Assembly: GCF_020711195.1 (NCBI RefSeq)
Contig: NZ_JAJFAT010000009.1
Location: 55,996-119,995 of the forward strand
Source: Halanaerobium polyolivorans
Lineage (GTDB): Bacteria; Bacillota; Halanaerobiia; Halanaerobiales; Halanaerobiaceae
Direction of reading: 5' to 3'
DNA length: 64,000 bases
Part shown: piece after piece, positions 42,766-52,050 of the stretch
How positions within the stretch are numbered: position 1 is the first letter of the stretch
Layout: the number at the start of each line of letters is the position of its first letter
Notes under the pieces: generated by a model
Told to the model about the DNA's origin: nothing
Databases searched by the model: none
Seen by the model: the letters and a program-made list of their open reading frames with translations, nothing else
Position numbers and translations under genes: made by a program

Positions 42766-44301
42766 TTAATCTTCTGCTAACCAACCTCTTAAAAGTTTAG
42801 CTGCACTTTCTGGGTCAGCATGAACCATATTTTCTAACTCCCTTTTTACCTTTGCTGTTTTTTCTGCTTCCGCATCTTTTTGGAATAGTGCTTCTTCTGC
42901 CTCTTCATCTGCAGCCCTTAAATCAACTTGAGTTCCTTTTTGAGGCTGAGCAGATCTTTTGCGATATAGGAAGGTTATTAAGCCCGCTGTAATAACTAAA
43001 ATAAAGATTATTAATCCACCATAAATATAATTTTCTCTTCTTTGTGATTCTTCCTGGGCAAGTCTAGCTTCTTCTACCGCTCTTTCTAGAGACCTATCAA
43101 ATCTAATTGCCGAAACATTAAGCTCATCTCCCCGTCCTTCATCATAAGCAACTGCAGCTGAAACAGCACCCCTTATTTGATCAATTGTCTGCTGATCTGT
43201 TTCTTCATCAACAATAACCGAAACAGAAAGTCTCTGCAGTTCACCTGGTGCATAAACCTGTCGTTCAATGCGCTGATTGATCTCATAATTGGTGATAGTG
43301 CTTTGACTTTCGGAACTGCTCTCCTGACCTTCTACTGCCTGATACTGGGGAATATTGCTGTCAGTACCTGGTGTTCCACCTGTCATACCCCCACTTTGAC
43401 TTTGGCTTGTCATTTCTTGGCTGCGGATAATGCCTTCATCATCAACCACAGGTGTAAAGGTAGTTGATTCTGATTCAAGCTGATCAAAGTTCAAATCTGC
43501 ATTAACCTTTACCACAAAATTATCCGGACCTAAAACTCTATTCAATAAAACTGAAAGATCATTTTCCAAAGAATTTTCAAATTCTTGACTTAAAGCAAAA
43601 TGGTCAGAACTGCTGCCCCATTCATCACTTGAACTATTAGCTGATAAAAGAGCACCACTTGTATCAACTATTGTTACTTCTGCTACAGCTAAATCCTGCA
43701 CACCACTTGCAACCAGGTTTTGAATAGCCTGTACCTGATTATTGTCAATATTGAAACCTCTTTCTAAATCGAGAATCACAGATGCACTGGCCGCTTTTTC
43801 CTCTGCCAGAAAAAGACTCTGTTCAGGTGGACTTATTTGAACCCTAGCAAAAGAAATTCCAGATATCGATTGAATAGAACGACTCAATTCTCCCCCCAGA
43901 GCTCGATAATAATTGACCTCTCTCTCAAATTCGGTGCTGCCAAATTCACTGCTGTTGAATATTTCAAAACCCACAACACCCTGGCTGGGTAGGCCCTGAT
44001 TGGCAAGCTCTAATCTGAGTGGATAAAGCTCCGCTTCGGGAACCAAGATTGTACTCCCATTGCTTTCAATTTGATAACTTACATTTTGCTCTTCTAATAT
44101 ATCTACTACAGCACCTGCATCTGCTGCAGTCAGGTCTCTATAAAGAGCCTGATAATTTGAAGAACTACCCCGAATAATTAGATAGCCGAAAAAGAAAGTC
44201 ATGGCAACAATAAGAGCTATTAGCATAAGTTTTTTGCTTTTATTTAGTTTTTCCCAAAATGCAATTATTTCTTTTTTGTATTTTTCGAAAAGTTCGGCCA
44301 T
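42766..44301 (-). CDS. fliF: Flagellar MS-ring protein FliF
   Basis: 511 residues, two membrane segments (about 24-45 and 435-455). RBM domains contain YQALYRDLTAADAGAVVDIL and EFEREVNYYRALGGELSRSI, then the Ser/Gly-rich ring-building insert, and the C-terminal FliG-binding tail VHADPESAAKLLRGWL. MS ring is the base of the basal body. Length is typical. Confidence 0.98.
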   Translation of the reverse strand: MAELFEKYKKEIIAFWEKLNKSKKLMLIALIVAMTFFFGYLIIRGSSSNYQALYRDLTAADAGAVVDILEEQNVSYQIESNGSTILVPEAELYPLRLELANQGLPSQGVVGFEIFNSSEFGSTEFEREVNYYRALGGELSRSIQSISGISFARVQISPPEQSLFLAEEKAASASVILDLERGFNIDNNQVQAIQNLVASGVQDLAVAEVTIVDTSGALLSANSSSDEWGSSSDHFALSQEFENSLENDLSVLLNRVLGPDNFVVKVNADLNFDQLESESTTFTPVVDDEGIIRSQEMTSQSQSGGMTGGTPGTDSNIPQYQAVEGQESSSESQSTITNYEINQRIERQVYAPGELQRLSVSVIVDEETDQQTIDQIRGAVSAAVAYDEGRGDELNVSAIRFDRSLERAVEEARLAQEESQRRENYIYGGLIIFILVITAGLITFLYRKRSAQPQKGTQVDLRAADEEAEEALFQKDAEAEKTAKVKRELENMVHADPESAAKLLRGWLAED

Positions 44302-44332
44302 CTGAATACCTCTTTCATTAAGTTAAAATTAG

Positions 44333-44626
44333 CTAAACCTGTAAACGCATAATTTCTTCATAAGCAGAAAGAACTTTAGATTGAACTGCAGTACTTAGAT
44401 TAACTGCTAAATTTGCTTTTTCTCCAGCAATTGTCACATCATGGATATTATCAACTTTACCAGCAGCAAAATCGGCTGTGATTGTCTGCGCCTCTTGTTC
44501 CAGCTGATTAACCTGCATCAGTTGATCCCTAAACATTTCTCTAAAAGAACTTTCCGGTGCTTCACTTTGACTCTGCTTTAAGTTAAAAAAATTATTTTGA
44601 AATTGAACAGGATTGATATTATTCAA
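44333..44626 (-). CDS. fliE: Flagellar hook-basal body protein FliE
   Basis: 97 residues. SFREMFRDQLMQVNQLEQEA then AGKVDNIHDVTIAGEKANLA and a C-terminal SKVLSAYEEIMRLQV, all typical of FliE, the junction between MS ring and rod. It lies between flgC and fliF. Confidence 0.96.
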   Translation of the reverse strand: MNNINPVQFQNNFFNLKQSQSEAPESSFREMFRDQLMQVNQLEQEAQTITADFAAGKVDNIHDVTIAGEKANLAVNLSTAVQSKVLSAYEEIMRLQV

Positions 44627-44639
44627 GTTCTCACCTCAT

Positions 44640-45068
44640 TTAAGTACTTATATTTAAGGCGCTATTTGCCATCGCCTTATAATTAGAAATTGACTGGATG
44701 CTTGCTTCATAAGCTCTACTGGCATCTATCATATTTACCATCTCTTTCATAACACTGATATTTGGCAGTTCTAAATAACCTTCTTCATTTGAATCTGGAT
44801 GTTCTGGTCTGTATTCAATTCTAAATGGGCTCTCATCTTCTATTACAGCATCTACCACCACACCATTATTAAAGTTGGAATTATTATTACTGCTGTTGTT
44901 CAATGCTGCTGCCTCTAATTTTTCTCTGAAAACCGGGATTTGACGCCTGTAGGGCTCTCCGTTTTCACCTCGGGTTGTCTCTACATTAGCAATATTAGAA
45001 GAAATAGTATCCATCCGCAGTCTTTGAGCAGTTAATGATGAAGCACTGATATCTATACCTTTAAACAA
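44640..45068 (-). CDS. flgC: Flagellar rod protein FlgC
   Basis: 142 residues. N-terminus ISASSLTAQRLRMDTISSNI then ANVETTRGENGEPYRRQIPV, the diagnostic TTxxxxGxPYRRK-type motif of FlgC; C-terminus SVMKEMVNMIDASRAYEASI. Proximal rod protein. Six bases downstream of flgB. Confidence 0.97.
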   Translation of the reverse strand: MFKGIDISASSLTAQRLRMDTISSNIANVETTRGENGEPYRRQIPVFREKLEAAALNNSSNNNSNFNNGVVVDAVIEDESPFRIEYRPEHPDSNEEGYLELPNISVMKEMVNMIDASRAYEASIQSISNYKAMANSALNIST

Positions 45069-45074
45069 TTTTAA

Positions 45075-45458
45075 TTACCCCCCTTGCTGAACAACCTGAT
45101 TGACAGTTCTAAAATGAGCTGCTGCCCTTGTGCTGATAACATTATAATAAATTGTGTTTTTTGCCATTTCAGCCATTTCGACCTCAATATCCACATTATT
45201 TTGATCATTTCTATAACTAGTATTAGCAGCTCTATTTTGATTATTAAGCTTTTCCCCTCCAGCTAAGTGTTTATTAGTGCTGCGGCTTAATTGAAGCTTT
45301 GAGCTGCCATTTAGCTCAGTAGCTAAATATGACTTAAAATTATTATCCTGTCTTTTATAGCCCGGGGTACTTACATTGGCTATATTATTTGCTATTAATT
45401 CACCTCTTTTGGCTGAACCATCAAGTGCAGAAGAAAGTAAATTTAGATAAGTACTCAA
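45075..45458 (-). CDS. flgB: Flagellar rod protein FlgB
   Basis: 127 residues. ALDGSAKRGELIANNIANVS then TPGYKRQDNNFKSYL, and at the C-terminus DIEVEMAEMAKNTIYYNVIS, all typical of FlgB. First of the structural genes after cheY. Confidence 0.96.
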   Translation of the reverse strand: MSTYLNLLSSALDGSAKRGELIANNIANVSTPGYKRQDNNFKSYLATELNGSSKLQLSRSTNKHLAGGEKLNNQNRAANTSYRNDQNNVDIEVEMAEMAKNTIYYNVISTRAAAHFRTVNQVVQQGG

Positions 45459-45470
45459 ATAATCACCCCA

Positions 45471-45824
45471 TTAAAGTAATTTTTTTAATGACTCTACTAC
45501 ACGATCTTTTTTAAAGGGCTTGACTATAAAGTCTTTTGCCCCTAATTCTATGGCCTGAATTACTATTTTCTGCTGTCCCATAGCACTACAAACTACTATC
45601 TGTGCATCTGGATCTATATCTTTAATTGCTTTAATTGCTTCTAAACCATCCATCACAGGCATTGTAATATCCATTGTTACAATATCTGGATTTAATTCTT
45701 GATATAGTTCTACAGCCTCCTGACCATTTTCGGCTTCACCTGTGATTTCAAAATCATCTTTTAAAATATTTTTTAGATTTAATCTCATAAATGCTGCATC
45801 ATCGGCTATTAAAATCTCTGCCAT
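45471..45824 (-). CDS. cheY: Chemotaxis response regulator CheY
   Basis: 117-residue single receiver domain. Acidic pair in LIADDAAFMRL, phospho-acceptor Asp in VTMDITMPVMDGLEAIKAI, Thr/Ser site in VVCSAMGQ and Lys in IVKPFKKDRV. Phosphorylated by CheA, it binds FliM/FliY; dephosphorylated by CheC and FliY here. No DNA-binding domain. It lies between cheD and flgB. Confidence 0.97.
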   Translation of the reverse strand: MAEILIADDAAFMRLNLKNILKDDFEITGEAENGQEAVELYQELNPDIVTMDITMPVMDGLEAIKAIKDIDPDAQIVVCSAMGQQKIVIQAIELGAKDFIVKPFKKDRVVESLKKLL

Positions 45825-45865
45825 TTGTCTGTACCTCCTTAATCACTTAGCTAATAATTTTATAT

Positions 45866-46369
45866 TTATATTACTATCAATTCTTTTTTAAAAGATTTAA
45901 TTTCTACCCTGCCATCTTCTGTATAAAAATACATTGAACGGCCATAATCCCTGCCAACATCATCGGCTTTTAAATAAATGTTTTCTTTTTTTAAATATCT
46001 TTTGACTGCTTCGATGTTTCTCTGCCCAATTTTCATTACAGATTCTCCATTTTCGCTTTTAAACATATTTGAACCACCAACGATCTTAGCAGTTAAACGT
46101 CTTTTTTTTGCCCCAAGCTCTTCCATCTTTTTTACCAGAAAAGGAATGGCTGTATCTGCATATTTTGTTATTATCTTACCCCCTGGATTCTCAGGCAGCA
46201 TAATGTGACCTAATGCCCCTATTTTTTGATATCTATCATATAAGGCAATTCCTATACAAGAACCAAGTCCAAGGGTGGCCAAGAGCATTTTATCTTCAGC
46301 TACTGCATAACCGGCCATTTTAACAACTTTTTTTTCCACTGCCTGTTCTAGATCAACTAGATTAGACAA
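45866..46369 (-). CDS. cheD: Chemoreceptor glutamine deamidase CheD
   Basis: 167 residues. The cysteine protease-like active site is visible: Cys in LGLGSCIGIALYD and His in ALGHIMLPE, then the conserved AKIVGGSNMF and GQRNIEAVKRYLKKENI. CheD deamidates receptors and activates CheC. I place the start at a TTG (46369) after GGAGGG; the frame is open 8 codons further upstream. It overlaps the cheC end by 8 bases. Confidence 0.95.
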   Translation of the reverse strand: MSNLVDLEQAVEKKVVKMAGYAVAEDKMLLATLGLGSCIGIALYDRYQKIGALGHIMLPENPGGKIITKYADTAIPFLVKKMEELGAKKRRLTAKIVGGSNMFKSENGESVMKIGQRNIEAVKRYLKKENIYLKADDVGRDYGRSMYFYTEDGRVEIKSFKKELIVI

Positions 46370-46973
46370 AGCTACCACCCTCCAATTTATCAAATAAGAT
46401 TTCTAAAGACTCCTGTTCTGGGACAAACAAATAAAATAATTCAACTTTATCATTTGCCAGGCTGAATTCTGTCTCCAAGAGCAAAATTTCATCTTCATTC
46501 TCTGAAAGATCGATTAGAGAAGAGCTCAAAATTGCACCAGCCATATCAAAAGCACTAAGAGGAATTTCCTGGTTCAACTCTAAACCACTAAAATCATTAA
46601 TAGCTTTGAGGTAGGAACCACTTAAAATATTGCTCAATTCATTTAAAGCCGAGTGCTGCATATCTTCAGATGGAAGTTCATCTTCTGAATCGAGAAAAAA
46701 CATATACCTTAAAATTTTTTCTACAGCTTCTATTTCTAAAACAATCAATATTTTGCCCTGAATCTCTCCCTTAAAGTTTATCATCACACAGGCTATATAA
46801 TCTTCTTCATCACCGGTTATTAGGGGTAGATCCTGCATTTCAATTAATTCAATTTCTGGTACAGACATGGCAATCTCTTTATCGATCATTTTCGAGAAAG
46901 AAGTAGCAGCATTACCTGCTCCAATATTAGCAACTTCTTTAAGCATATCTTTTCTAATCGGATTAAGTTTCAT
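46362..46973 (-). CDS. cheC: CheY-P phosphatase CheC
   Basis: 203 residues with both active sites: MLKEVANIGAGNAATSFSKM (E-x-x-N) and ALNELSNILSGSYLKAINDF (E-x-x-N). CheC removes phosphate from CheY-P and is regulated by CheD. The ATG at 46973 overlaps the cheW stop (TGATG), behind AGAGGTG. Confidence 0.95.
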   Translation of the reverse strand: MKLNPIRKDMLKEVANIGAGNAATSFSKMIDKEIAMSVPEIELIEMQDLPLITGDEEDYIACVMINFKGEIQGKILIVLEIEAVEKILRYMFFLDSEDELPSEDMQHSALNELSNILSGSYLKAINDFSGLELNQEIPLSAFDMAGAILSSSLIDLSENEDEILLLETEFSLANDKVELFYLFVPEQESLEILFDKLEGGSFV

Positions 46974-47482
46974 CAATTCTGCACCTCTTGGGCAGTACTT
47001 TCTTCTTCAACTGATCTGAGGGTTTCTTTTTGCTGTTTTGTTAAAACATTGTTTAAATCAAGCAGCAGTAACAGTTCTTCCTCAGCTTCAGTTCTGGCTA
47101 CACCTTCTATATAATTACTATCTATTTTTTTAGCAATTTTAGGTAAGATTGAAATTTCTTCTTTCATTAACCCCTTGATTTCCTCAACATCATCTACCAG
47201 CATCCCAGCAGTTAAAGAATCAAGTTCGATAATAATTATTTTTTTGCTTTGCTGACCTTTATCTGCTTCTATATCCAGACGCAGATGAAGATCAATAACC
47301 GGTACCACTGCTCCCCTAAGGTTTATAATTCCTTTCACAAAGTCTGGACTATCAGGAACATAGGTAAGCTCTTTAGCAGAAATGATTTCTCTGGTTTGAG
47401 TGATACTAACTCCAAATTTCTTTTTTGCTAATTGAAATACTATGTACTGTTCTCTTTGACTGCCAAAATTTTCAATCTGCAA
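46973..47482 (-). CDS. cheW: Chemotaxis coupling protein CheW (copy 1)
   Basis: 169 residues. EQYIVFQLAKKKFGVSITQT then REIISAKELTYVPDSPDFVK and GIINLRGAVVPVIDLHLRLD are CheW signatures. Couples CheA to receptors. The start is TTG at 47482 after GGGGGTG, overlapping the previous gene by 11 bases. It forms a tandem pair with copy 2, from which it differs by a longer C-terminal tail. Confidence 0.95.
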   Translation of the reverse strand: MQIENFGSQREQYIVFQLAKKKFGVSITQTREIISAKELTYVPDSPDFVKGIINLRGAVVPVIDLHLRLDIEADKGQQSKKIIIIELDSLTAGMLVDDVEEIKGLMKEEISILPKIAKKIDSNYIEGVARTEAEEELLLLLDLNNVLTKQQKETLRSVEEESTAQEVQN

Positions 47483-47981
47483 AGTTCACACCCCCATACA
47501 TAAGTGTTTTTTCTAGATCGAGTAAGATTAAGAGATGATTTTCATTGCGGGGACATACACCTTTGAGAAAATCCCGGCGAGGACCATCACTTGATTCAGG
47601 TGGATCAGTAATTTTGTTTTCATCCAGCCAGACTATACCCTCAATGTAGTCCACTCTTAAGCCTAAGGTTAAATCATTTATTTCTATAGTTATAATTCTT
47701 TCTTCATCTTCAGCAAAGTTCAAATTGTCTTCTGAAATATCTAAACGATCATGTAAATTAACCACAGGTACTATAATTCCCCTTAAATTTATAACTCCAA
47801 TTATATGTTGAGCTGAGTTGGGAACTCTTGTGATTTGTGGAGATTTAATAATTTCTCTTGTATAAGAAATCTCTACACCATATTCTTCTTGAGCAATATT
47901 AAAAACCACATATTGATTTTTGCCGGCCTTTTTATCTTCTTTTGCTTTTTTTAAAGCAATATTTTGAGCTTCTAACTGCAT
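47472..47981 (-). CDS. cheW: Chemotaxis coupling protein CheW (copy 2)
   Basis: 169 residues from ATG 47981 (a GTG four codons upstream is possible). NQYVVFNIAQEEYGVEISYT then REIIKSPQITRVPNSAQHII and GVINLRGIIVPVVNLHDRLD are CheW signatures, and the N-terminal tail is Lys/Ala-rich. The C-terminal FLKGVCPRNENHLLILLDLE is unusual in having a Cys. It is the upstream member of a tandem CheW pair and may form distinct receptor arrays. Confidence 0.93.
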   Translation of the reverse strand: MQLEAQNIALKKAKEDKKAGKNQYVVFNIAQEEYGVEISYTREIIKSPQITRVPNSAQHIIGVINLRGIIVPVVNLHDRLDISEDNLNFAEDEERIITIEINDLTLGLRVDYIEGIVWLDENKITDPPESSDGPRRDFLKGVCPRNENHLLILLDLEKTLMYGGVNFAD

Positions 47982-48015
47982 CTGCAACCCCACTTTCTTA
48001 TCTTTTTTTCAAATA

Positions 48016-49989
48016 TTATGCTATGATATCCCTTACATCTAAGATCAATGCTACATCACCATCACCGATAATAGTAGCACCACTTATGCAGTCAATATCT
48101 TGAAGGTAATTACCAAGAGATTTAATCACTATTTCCTGCTGATTTAAAAGCTGATCCACTATCAAACCTATCTGACGGTCAGCATTTTTTATTATCACTA
48201 CTGATAACTTATCTGTCTCCTCTTTTGGAGCTTCAAAGTCTTCTTCAGCAAAGATTTCTGCCGCCGAAACAAGGGGAATAGTCTGTTCCCGCAAAACAAT
48301 ACAATCTTTACCCCGCAGCTGTTTAATATTTTTAGTCTCCATGGTTAGGGTCTCACTTACAGCATTAATGGGGATGGCAAAAACATCACCTGCAATTTTG
48401 ATCATCAAAGCTTGAGTAATGGCCAATGTAAGTGGTAATGAGATAGTAAAGCGGCTGCCTTTACCAAGCTCAGATTCTATACTTATCTGACCATCTAATT
48501 TTTTAACAGTATTTCTAACTATATCCATTCCCACTCCCCGACCTGAAACATTTGTAACTTTTGAAGCAGTACTCAAACCAGGATGGAAAACAAAATCAAG
48601 TATTTCTCTTTTATCAAGCTGTTCAACTTCTTCTTGGCTTATAATGCCTTTTTCTACAGCTTTAGCAGCAATATTATCAGCATCTATACCTGCTCCATCA
48701 TCGACCACCTCGATGATAATTTCACTTCCCTTTTGATAGGCTTTTAATTCTATTTTCCCCTGCTCAGTTTTACCTTTTTCTTTTCTAATCTCAGCTGCTT
48801 CAATCCCATGGTCAACAGCATTTCTAAGCAGATGGGTTAAGGGATCTGCTAATTCATCAATAATCGACCTATCTAATTCTGTTTCCTGCCCACTCATTAT
48901 AAAATCTATATCTTTTCCCATATCATTAGAAAGATCTCTTAACATCCTGGGAAAACGGCTGAACATAACTCCAACCGGTACCATTCTAATCTGCATTACA
49001 ATATGATGTAATTCCATTGTCAATCTATCCAGCTGAGGAATTATCTCATTGAATTTTGATTTCCCTATATTTAATGACTGCAGCCTGGTTTTGTTGATCA
49101 AAAGTTCACCAACCATATTAATTAATTTATCCAGTTTTGCTATATCAATTCTAACTGTAGAATTACTCTGAAAAGAATTCAAAGCATTTGTTTTTTTAAG
49201 CTCTCCACTTTCTCTTTCTGAACTGCTTTGAAAATCTTGAAGTTTAACTTCCTGCAGATAATTAAGGCTGGCATTACTGAGGGCCTCTAACTCTGCTTCA
49301 AATTCTGCTTTTTCCAGCCAGGAAAGAAAATAAAATTCTAGCTCATCTATATCTTCTTCATAGTCTTCTACTTCTGCCTTAGCAATATTTGATTTAAATA
49401 CTCTTCCCAGTTCTTCTAATTTTTTAAAAACCATAAAGGCTCTAACATTTGCAAAATCTGCTTCAGCTATTGAAACACCCAACTGATAAATTTTTTCTTT
49501 AGCTTTCTTTTCAACTGCAAGCTCTTTTTCCTCTTCAGAACTTAAAGTTAGACTTTTTTCAGTACTTGAATCTTGCTTTTGACTGCTGCCTTCTTTTTCG
49601 TGGTTTTCAGAATAGGCGGACAACTTAACAATCAAATCACCAAAATTAAACTCTGCTGGCTCTTCTCCTTCATTTTCTTTTATCTGCTTAACTAAAAGCT
49701 GAACATTATCTAGAGCAGCAAATAAGAGGTCGATCAATTCGGTTGTTACAACAAGTTTTCCTGCCCTCAATTCTTCCAATTTGTTTTCCATTTGATGAGT
49801 TAATTCTGTTAAATTAGCAAAACCCATTGCAGCCGCCATACCTTTTAAAGAATGAGCCGCTCTAAAGACTGCAGCTATTGCATCTTCATCATCCGGTTGA
49901 TTTTCAAGTGTTAATATGCCATTATTTAAAACTTCTATGTATTCGTTGGCTTCAGCAAAAAATAGATCTAAATATCCATTGTCCTGCAA
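48016..49989 (-). CDS. cheA: Chemotaxis histidine kinase CheA
   Basis: 657 residues: HPt with phospho-His46 in FRAAHSLKGMAAAMG; a spacer P2-like region (about 130-265); dimer helix pair (about 270-330, VRIDIAKLDKLINMVGELLI); HATPase with N box LTHLLRNAVDHGIEAAEI, G boxes VDDGAGID and GRGVGMDIVRNTV; CheW-like end (about 515-657). The start is TTG at 49989 behind GGGAGGG. It starts the chemotaxis part, downstream of csrA. Confidence 0.97.
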   Translation of the reverse strand: MQDNGYLDLFFAEANEYIEVLNNGILTLENQPDDEDAIAAVFRAAHSLKGMAAAMGFANLTELTHQMENKLEELRAGKLVVTTELIDLLFAALDNVQLLVKQIKENEGEEPAEFNFGDLIVKLSAYSENHEKEGSSQKQDSSTEKSLTLSSEEEKELAVEKKAKEKIYQLGVSIAEADFANVRAFMVFKKLEELGRVFKSNIAKAEVEDYEEDIDELEFYFLSWLEKAEFEAELEALSNASLNYLQEVKLQDFQSSSERESGELKKTNALNSFQSNSTVRIDIAKLDKLINMVGELLINKTRLQSLNIGKSKFNEIIPQLDRLTMELHHIVMQIRMVPVGVMFSRFPRMLRDLSNDMGKDIDFIMSGQETELDRSIIDELADPLTHLLRNAVDHGIEAAEIRKEKGKTEQGKIELKAYQKGSEIIIEVVDDGAGIDADNIAAKAVEKGIISQEEVEQLDKREILDFVFHPGLSTASKVTNVSGRGVGMDIVRNTVKKLDGQISIESELGKGSRFTISLPLTLAITQALMIKIAGDVFAIPINAVSETLTMETKNIKQLRGKDCIVLREQTIPLVSAAEIFAEEDFEAPKEETDKLSVVIIKNADRQIGLIVDQLLNQQEIVIKSLGNYLQDIDCISGATIIGDGDVALILDVRDIIA

Positions 49990-50031
49990 TTCAATCCCTC
50001 CCTTTTATTTATATAAGATTATCGATATAGT

Positions 50032-50262
50032 TTACAATGAACCACCATAAAAATCTTCCAGCTTTTTTAAATATCTTTTGTTTTGAACTGCGGCTTTATT
50101 TTCAGCTTTAACCTCTTCTAAAAGCTCTTTGCGGAGAATTTCTATTTCTTTAGGAGCCTTGATACCAAGCTTTACACTACCATTTTCTACAGCTAAAACA
50201 GTAATTTCTATATTTCCATCAATTATTATTTTTTCATTTAGTTTTCTTGATAAAACAAGCAT
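50032..50262 (-). CDS. csrA: Translational regulator CsrA
   Basis: 76-residue RNA-binding dimer. [20 protein letters not shown] then [20 protein letters not shown] is the CsrA signature; the C-terminal extension is basic and disordered. It blocks flagellin translation until FliW sequesters it. The start codon overlaps the fliW stop (TAATG), so the two are coupled. Confidence 0.97.
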   Translation of the reverse strand: MLVLSRKLNEKIIIDGNIEITVLAVENGSVKLGIKAPKEIEILRKELLEEVKAENKAAVQNKRYLKKLEDFYGGSL

Positions 50263-50714
50263 TATTCAGCCACCTCATTCTGCATTTGCTCTCTATTAAA
50301 AAGCTTGCAGCGCAGCTGATAAGTGTTATCATCTAAAATAACCTGTTTGGCTAACTTTTCTCTCAGATTAATTACCAGAGGTGCAGCTAAGTTTACTGTG
50401 CTTTCTTTGACCTCATCTTTTATGTTAATAATATTTAAAATCATTAAATCTTTTCTAGAATTAATTTTTAATTCTTTTTCTGTTTGCTCATTTATTTCGA
50501 ATTGATAATTAGCAAAAAAATCTGCTGGATCAACTGCTGTAAAGGCAACTTCTCTCTTTTTTATTGCCTGAAAAATAACAAAAGGAGCATCTCCAGGAAA
50601 AGGCAGCAATACGAACTTTTTGATAGTTTCAAAACCAGGCAGCCCTTTTTGAAAGACTATTATTTTTTCTGCATTGATTTCTATTTTACCGAAATCTCTT
50701 GTCATGATTTCCAA
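50262..50714 (-). CDS. fliW: Flagellar assembly factor FliW
   Basis: About 150 residues. [20 protein letters not shown] then [20 protein letters not shown] is the FliW signature, with the C-terminal [19 protein letters not shown]. FliW binds both flagellin and CsrA: when flagellin is exported, FliW releases it and binds CsrA, allowing more flagellin synthesis. I place the start at TTG 50714, with AGGAG 7 bases upstream and an N-terminal length matching the family; ATG 50705 is an alternative. Confidence 0.95.
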   Translation of the reverse strand: MEIMTRDFGKIEINAEKIIVFQKGLPGFETIKKFVLLPFPGDAPFVIFQAIKKREVAFTAVDPADFFANYQFEINEQTEKELKINSRKDLMILNIINIKDEVKESTVNLAAPLVINLREKLAKQVILDDNTYQLRCKLFNREQMQNEVAE

Positions 50715-50763
50715 AAAATCACTCCTCACCATTTTGTAAGCAAAAACTGCTTTAAAACAAAAG

Positions 50764-52050
50764 TTAATTTTCTGCTAATATCTCATATACCTTAGAGTTA
50801 TTGTAAATACTATCAGGTTTTTCATTTCTTAATCTGAGTAATATATTTCTGCTTTTTGATATTTGCTGCTCATTATAAAACATCAAACCCAGATTGTATA
50901 AAACTATTTCATAATAATTACTTTCCGGATACTGCTCTAAAAATAATCTATAGCTTTTTTCTGCAGCTTGATAATTTTCTAAATGTTCTTGAGATCTCGC
51001 CAGCAAAAATAGGCTTTCTCTCTGCAAATAATTTACACTGCTGACATCATGGATAAAACTGTAAATTTCAGCTGCTTGTTGATAATTCTCAAGGCTAAAT
51101 TCTTCCATTGCCATTTCGAAAAGCTCTTGTTCTCTGCCCTCTTCAAGATAGCTTATATATTTTGAATTTTCCTCATTTATGTTCTCTGGCTCAGCTCTGC
51201 TTAGTTGAGCTTGTTTAAGCTCTAATTCATTTATTCTTTGCTGCAGCAAAGTATTTTCTAACTCTAAATCATCATTATCTAAAATCGGGTTATAATTGTC
51301 CCGCTCAAAACTCACAGAATCCCAATCAACTTTAGCTTCTAAATTTTCTTCCTGGACTACAGTATTATTGTTATCTCCTGCTGCAGAATTGTTTTCTGAA
51401 GAATCAACACTACTGATTTGATAAAAAATTGAAAAAATAAAAAATATAACTATAAAAGCCGAAATAGCTGTTAAATAAAGGCTTTTTTTAAGAAAAGAAA
51501 AATCTATATTTTTTATTTTGGTCAAAAAAGATTTAAAATTACCTTCTTTATGCTTTTCAGAAGCAAAAATATAATCTTTTATATTCTGATTACCACTATC
51601 TAGTTCATAAGCCTGATAAAGGTATTCTAGAGCTTTAGAAAAATTTCTTTGCTTTTTATAAAAGACACCCAAGATTATATAAGGTTCTATAAGTTCTGGG
51701 TATTGAGAAATAACTTCTTTTAAAAAGTCAATTTTTTTCTGGCCTGAGTATTTATCATTAAATAGTATCTCTTTATACTGCTTTCTAAGTTCATAAAAAT
51801 CTTTTTTTGTAATTAGTTCTATGTAATCCCTTGCTTTATTGTTTTCAGGCCTTATCTCTAAACTTTTTCGCCAATGTTTTTCAGCCTTATCAAATCTGCA
51901 TTTTAAATAATATGTTAAGGCAATCAGATTTAATGCAGCAGTGCTGTTAGGATTGAACTTTAAAGATAGTTTCAATTCCTTAAGTGCTTCTGAAATATTA
52001 TTTTTTTTGATTAAATAAAGAGCATTTTGATAATGAAGATTTTTCTCCAT
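50764..52050 (-). CDS. Membrane protein with N- and C-terminal TPR repeats
   Basis: 428 residues. TPR-like repeats at both ends: N-terminal (about 1-165, with YLIKKNNISEALKELKLSLK and SRKAEKHWRKSLEIRPENN-type motif KAEKHWRKSLEIRPEN); one membrane segment (about 193-213, LTAISAFIVIFFIFSIFYQI); then a Asn/Glu linker, a short coiled coil, and C-terminal TPRs (about 310-428: FSLENYQQAAEIYSFIHDVS, YQAAEKSYRLFLEQYPESNY). Not a named family. It is the first gene of the minus-strand block, followed by fliW after 49 bases, so it may help assemble or stabilise flagellar complexes; that is inference. Confidence 0.8.
   Translation of the reverse strand: MEKNLHYQNALYLIKKNNISEALKELKLSLKFNPNSTAALNLIALTYYLKCRFDKAEKHWRKSLEIRPENNKARDYIELITKKDFYELRKQYKEILFNDKYSGQKKIDFLKEVISQYPELIEPYIILGVFYKKQRNFSKALEYLYQAYELDSGNQNIKDYIFASEKHKEGNFKSFLTKIKNIDFSFLKKSLYLTAISAFIVIFFIFSIFYQISSVDSSENNSAAGDNNNTVVQEENLEAKVDWDSVSFERDNYNPILDNDDLELENTLLQQRINELELKQAQLSRAEPENINEENSKYISYLEEGREQELFEMAMEEFSLENYQQAAEIYSFIHDVSSVNYLQRESLFLLARSQEHLENYQAAEKSYRLFLEQYPESNYYEIVLYNLGLMFYNEQQISKSRNILLRLRNEKPDSIYNNSKVYEILAEN

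Noticed and set aside
50032..50262. csrA as a translational regulator of many genes here (global Csr)
   Set aside because: In Firmicutes CsrA is mainly tied to flagellin through FliW; without RNA data only the flagellin leader is supported.
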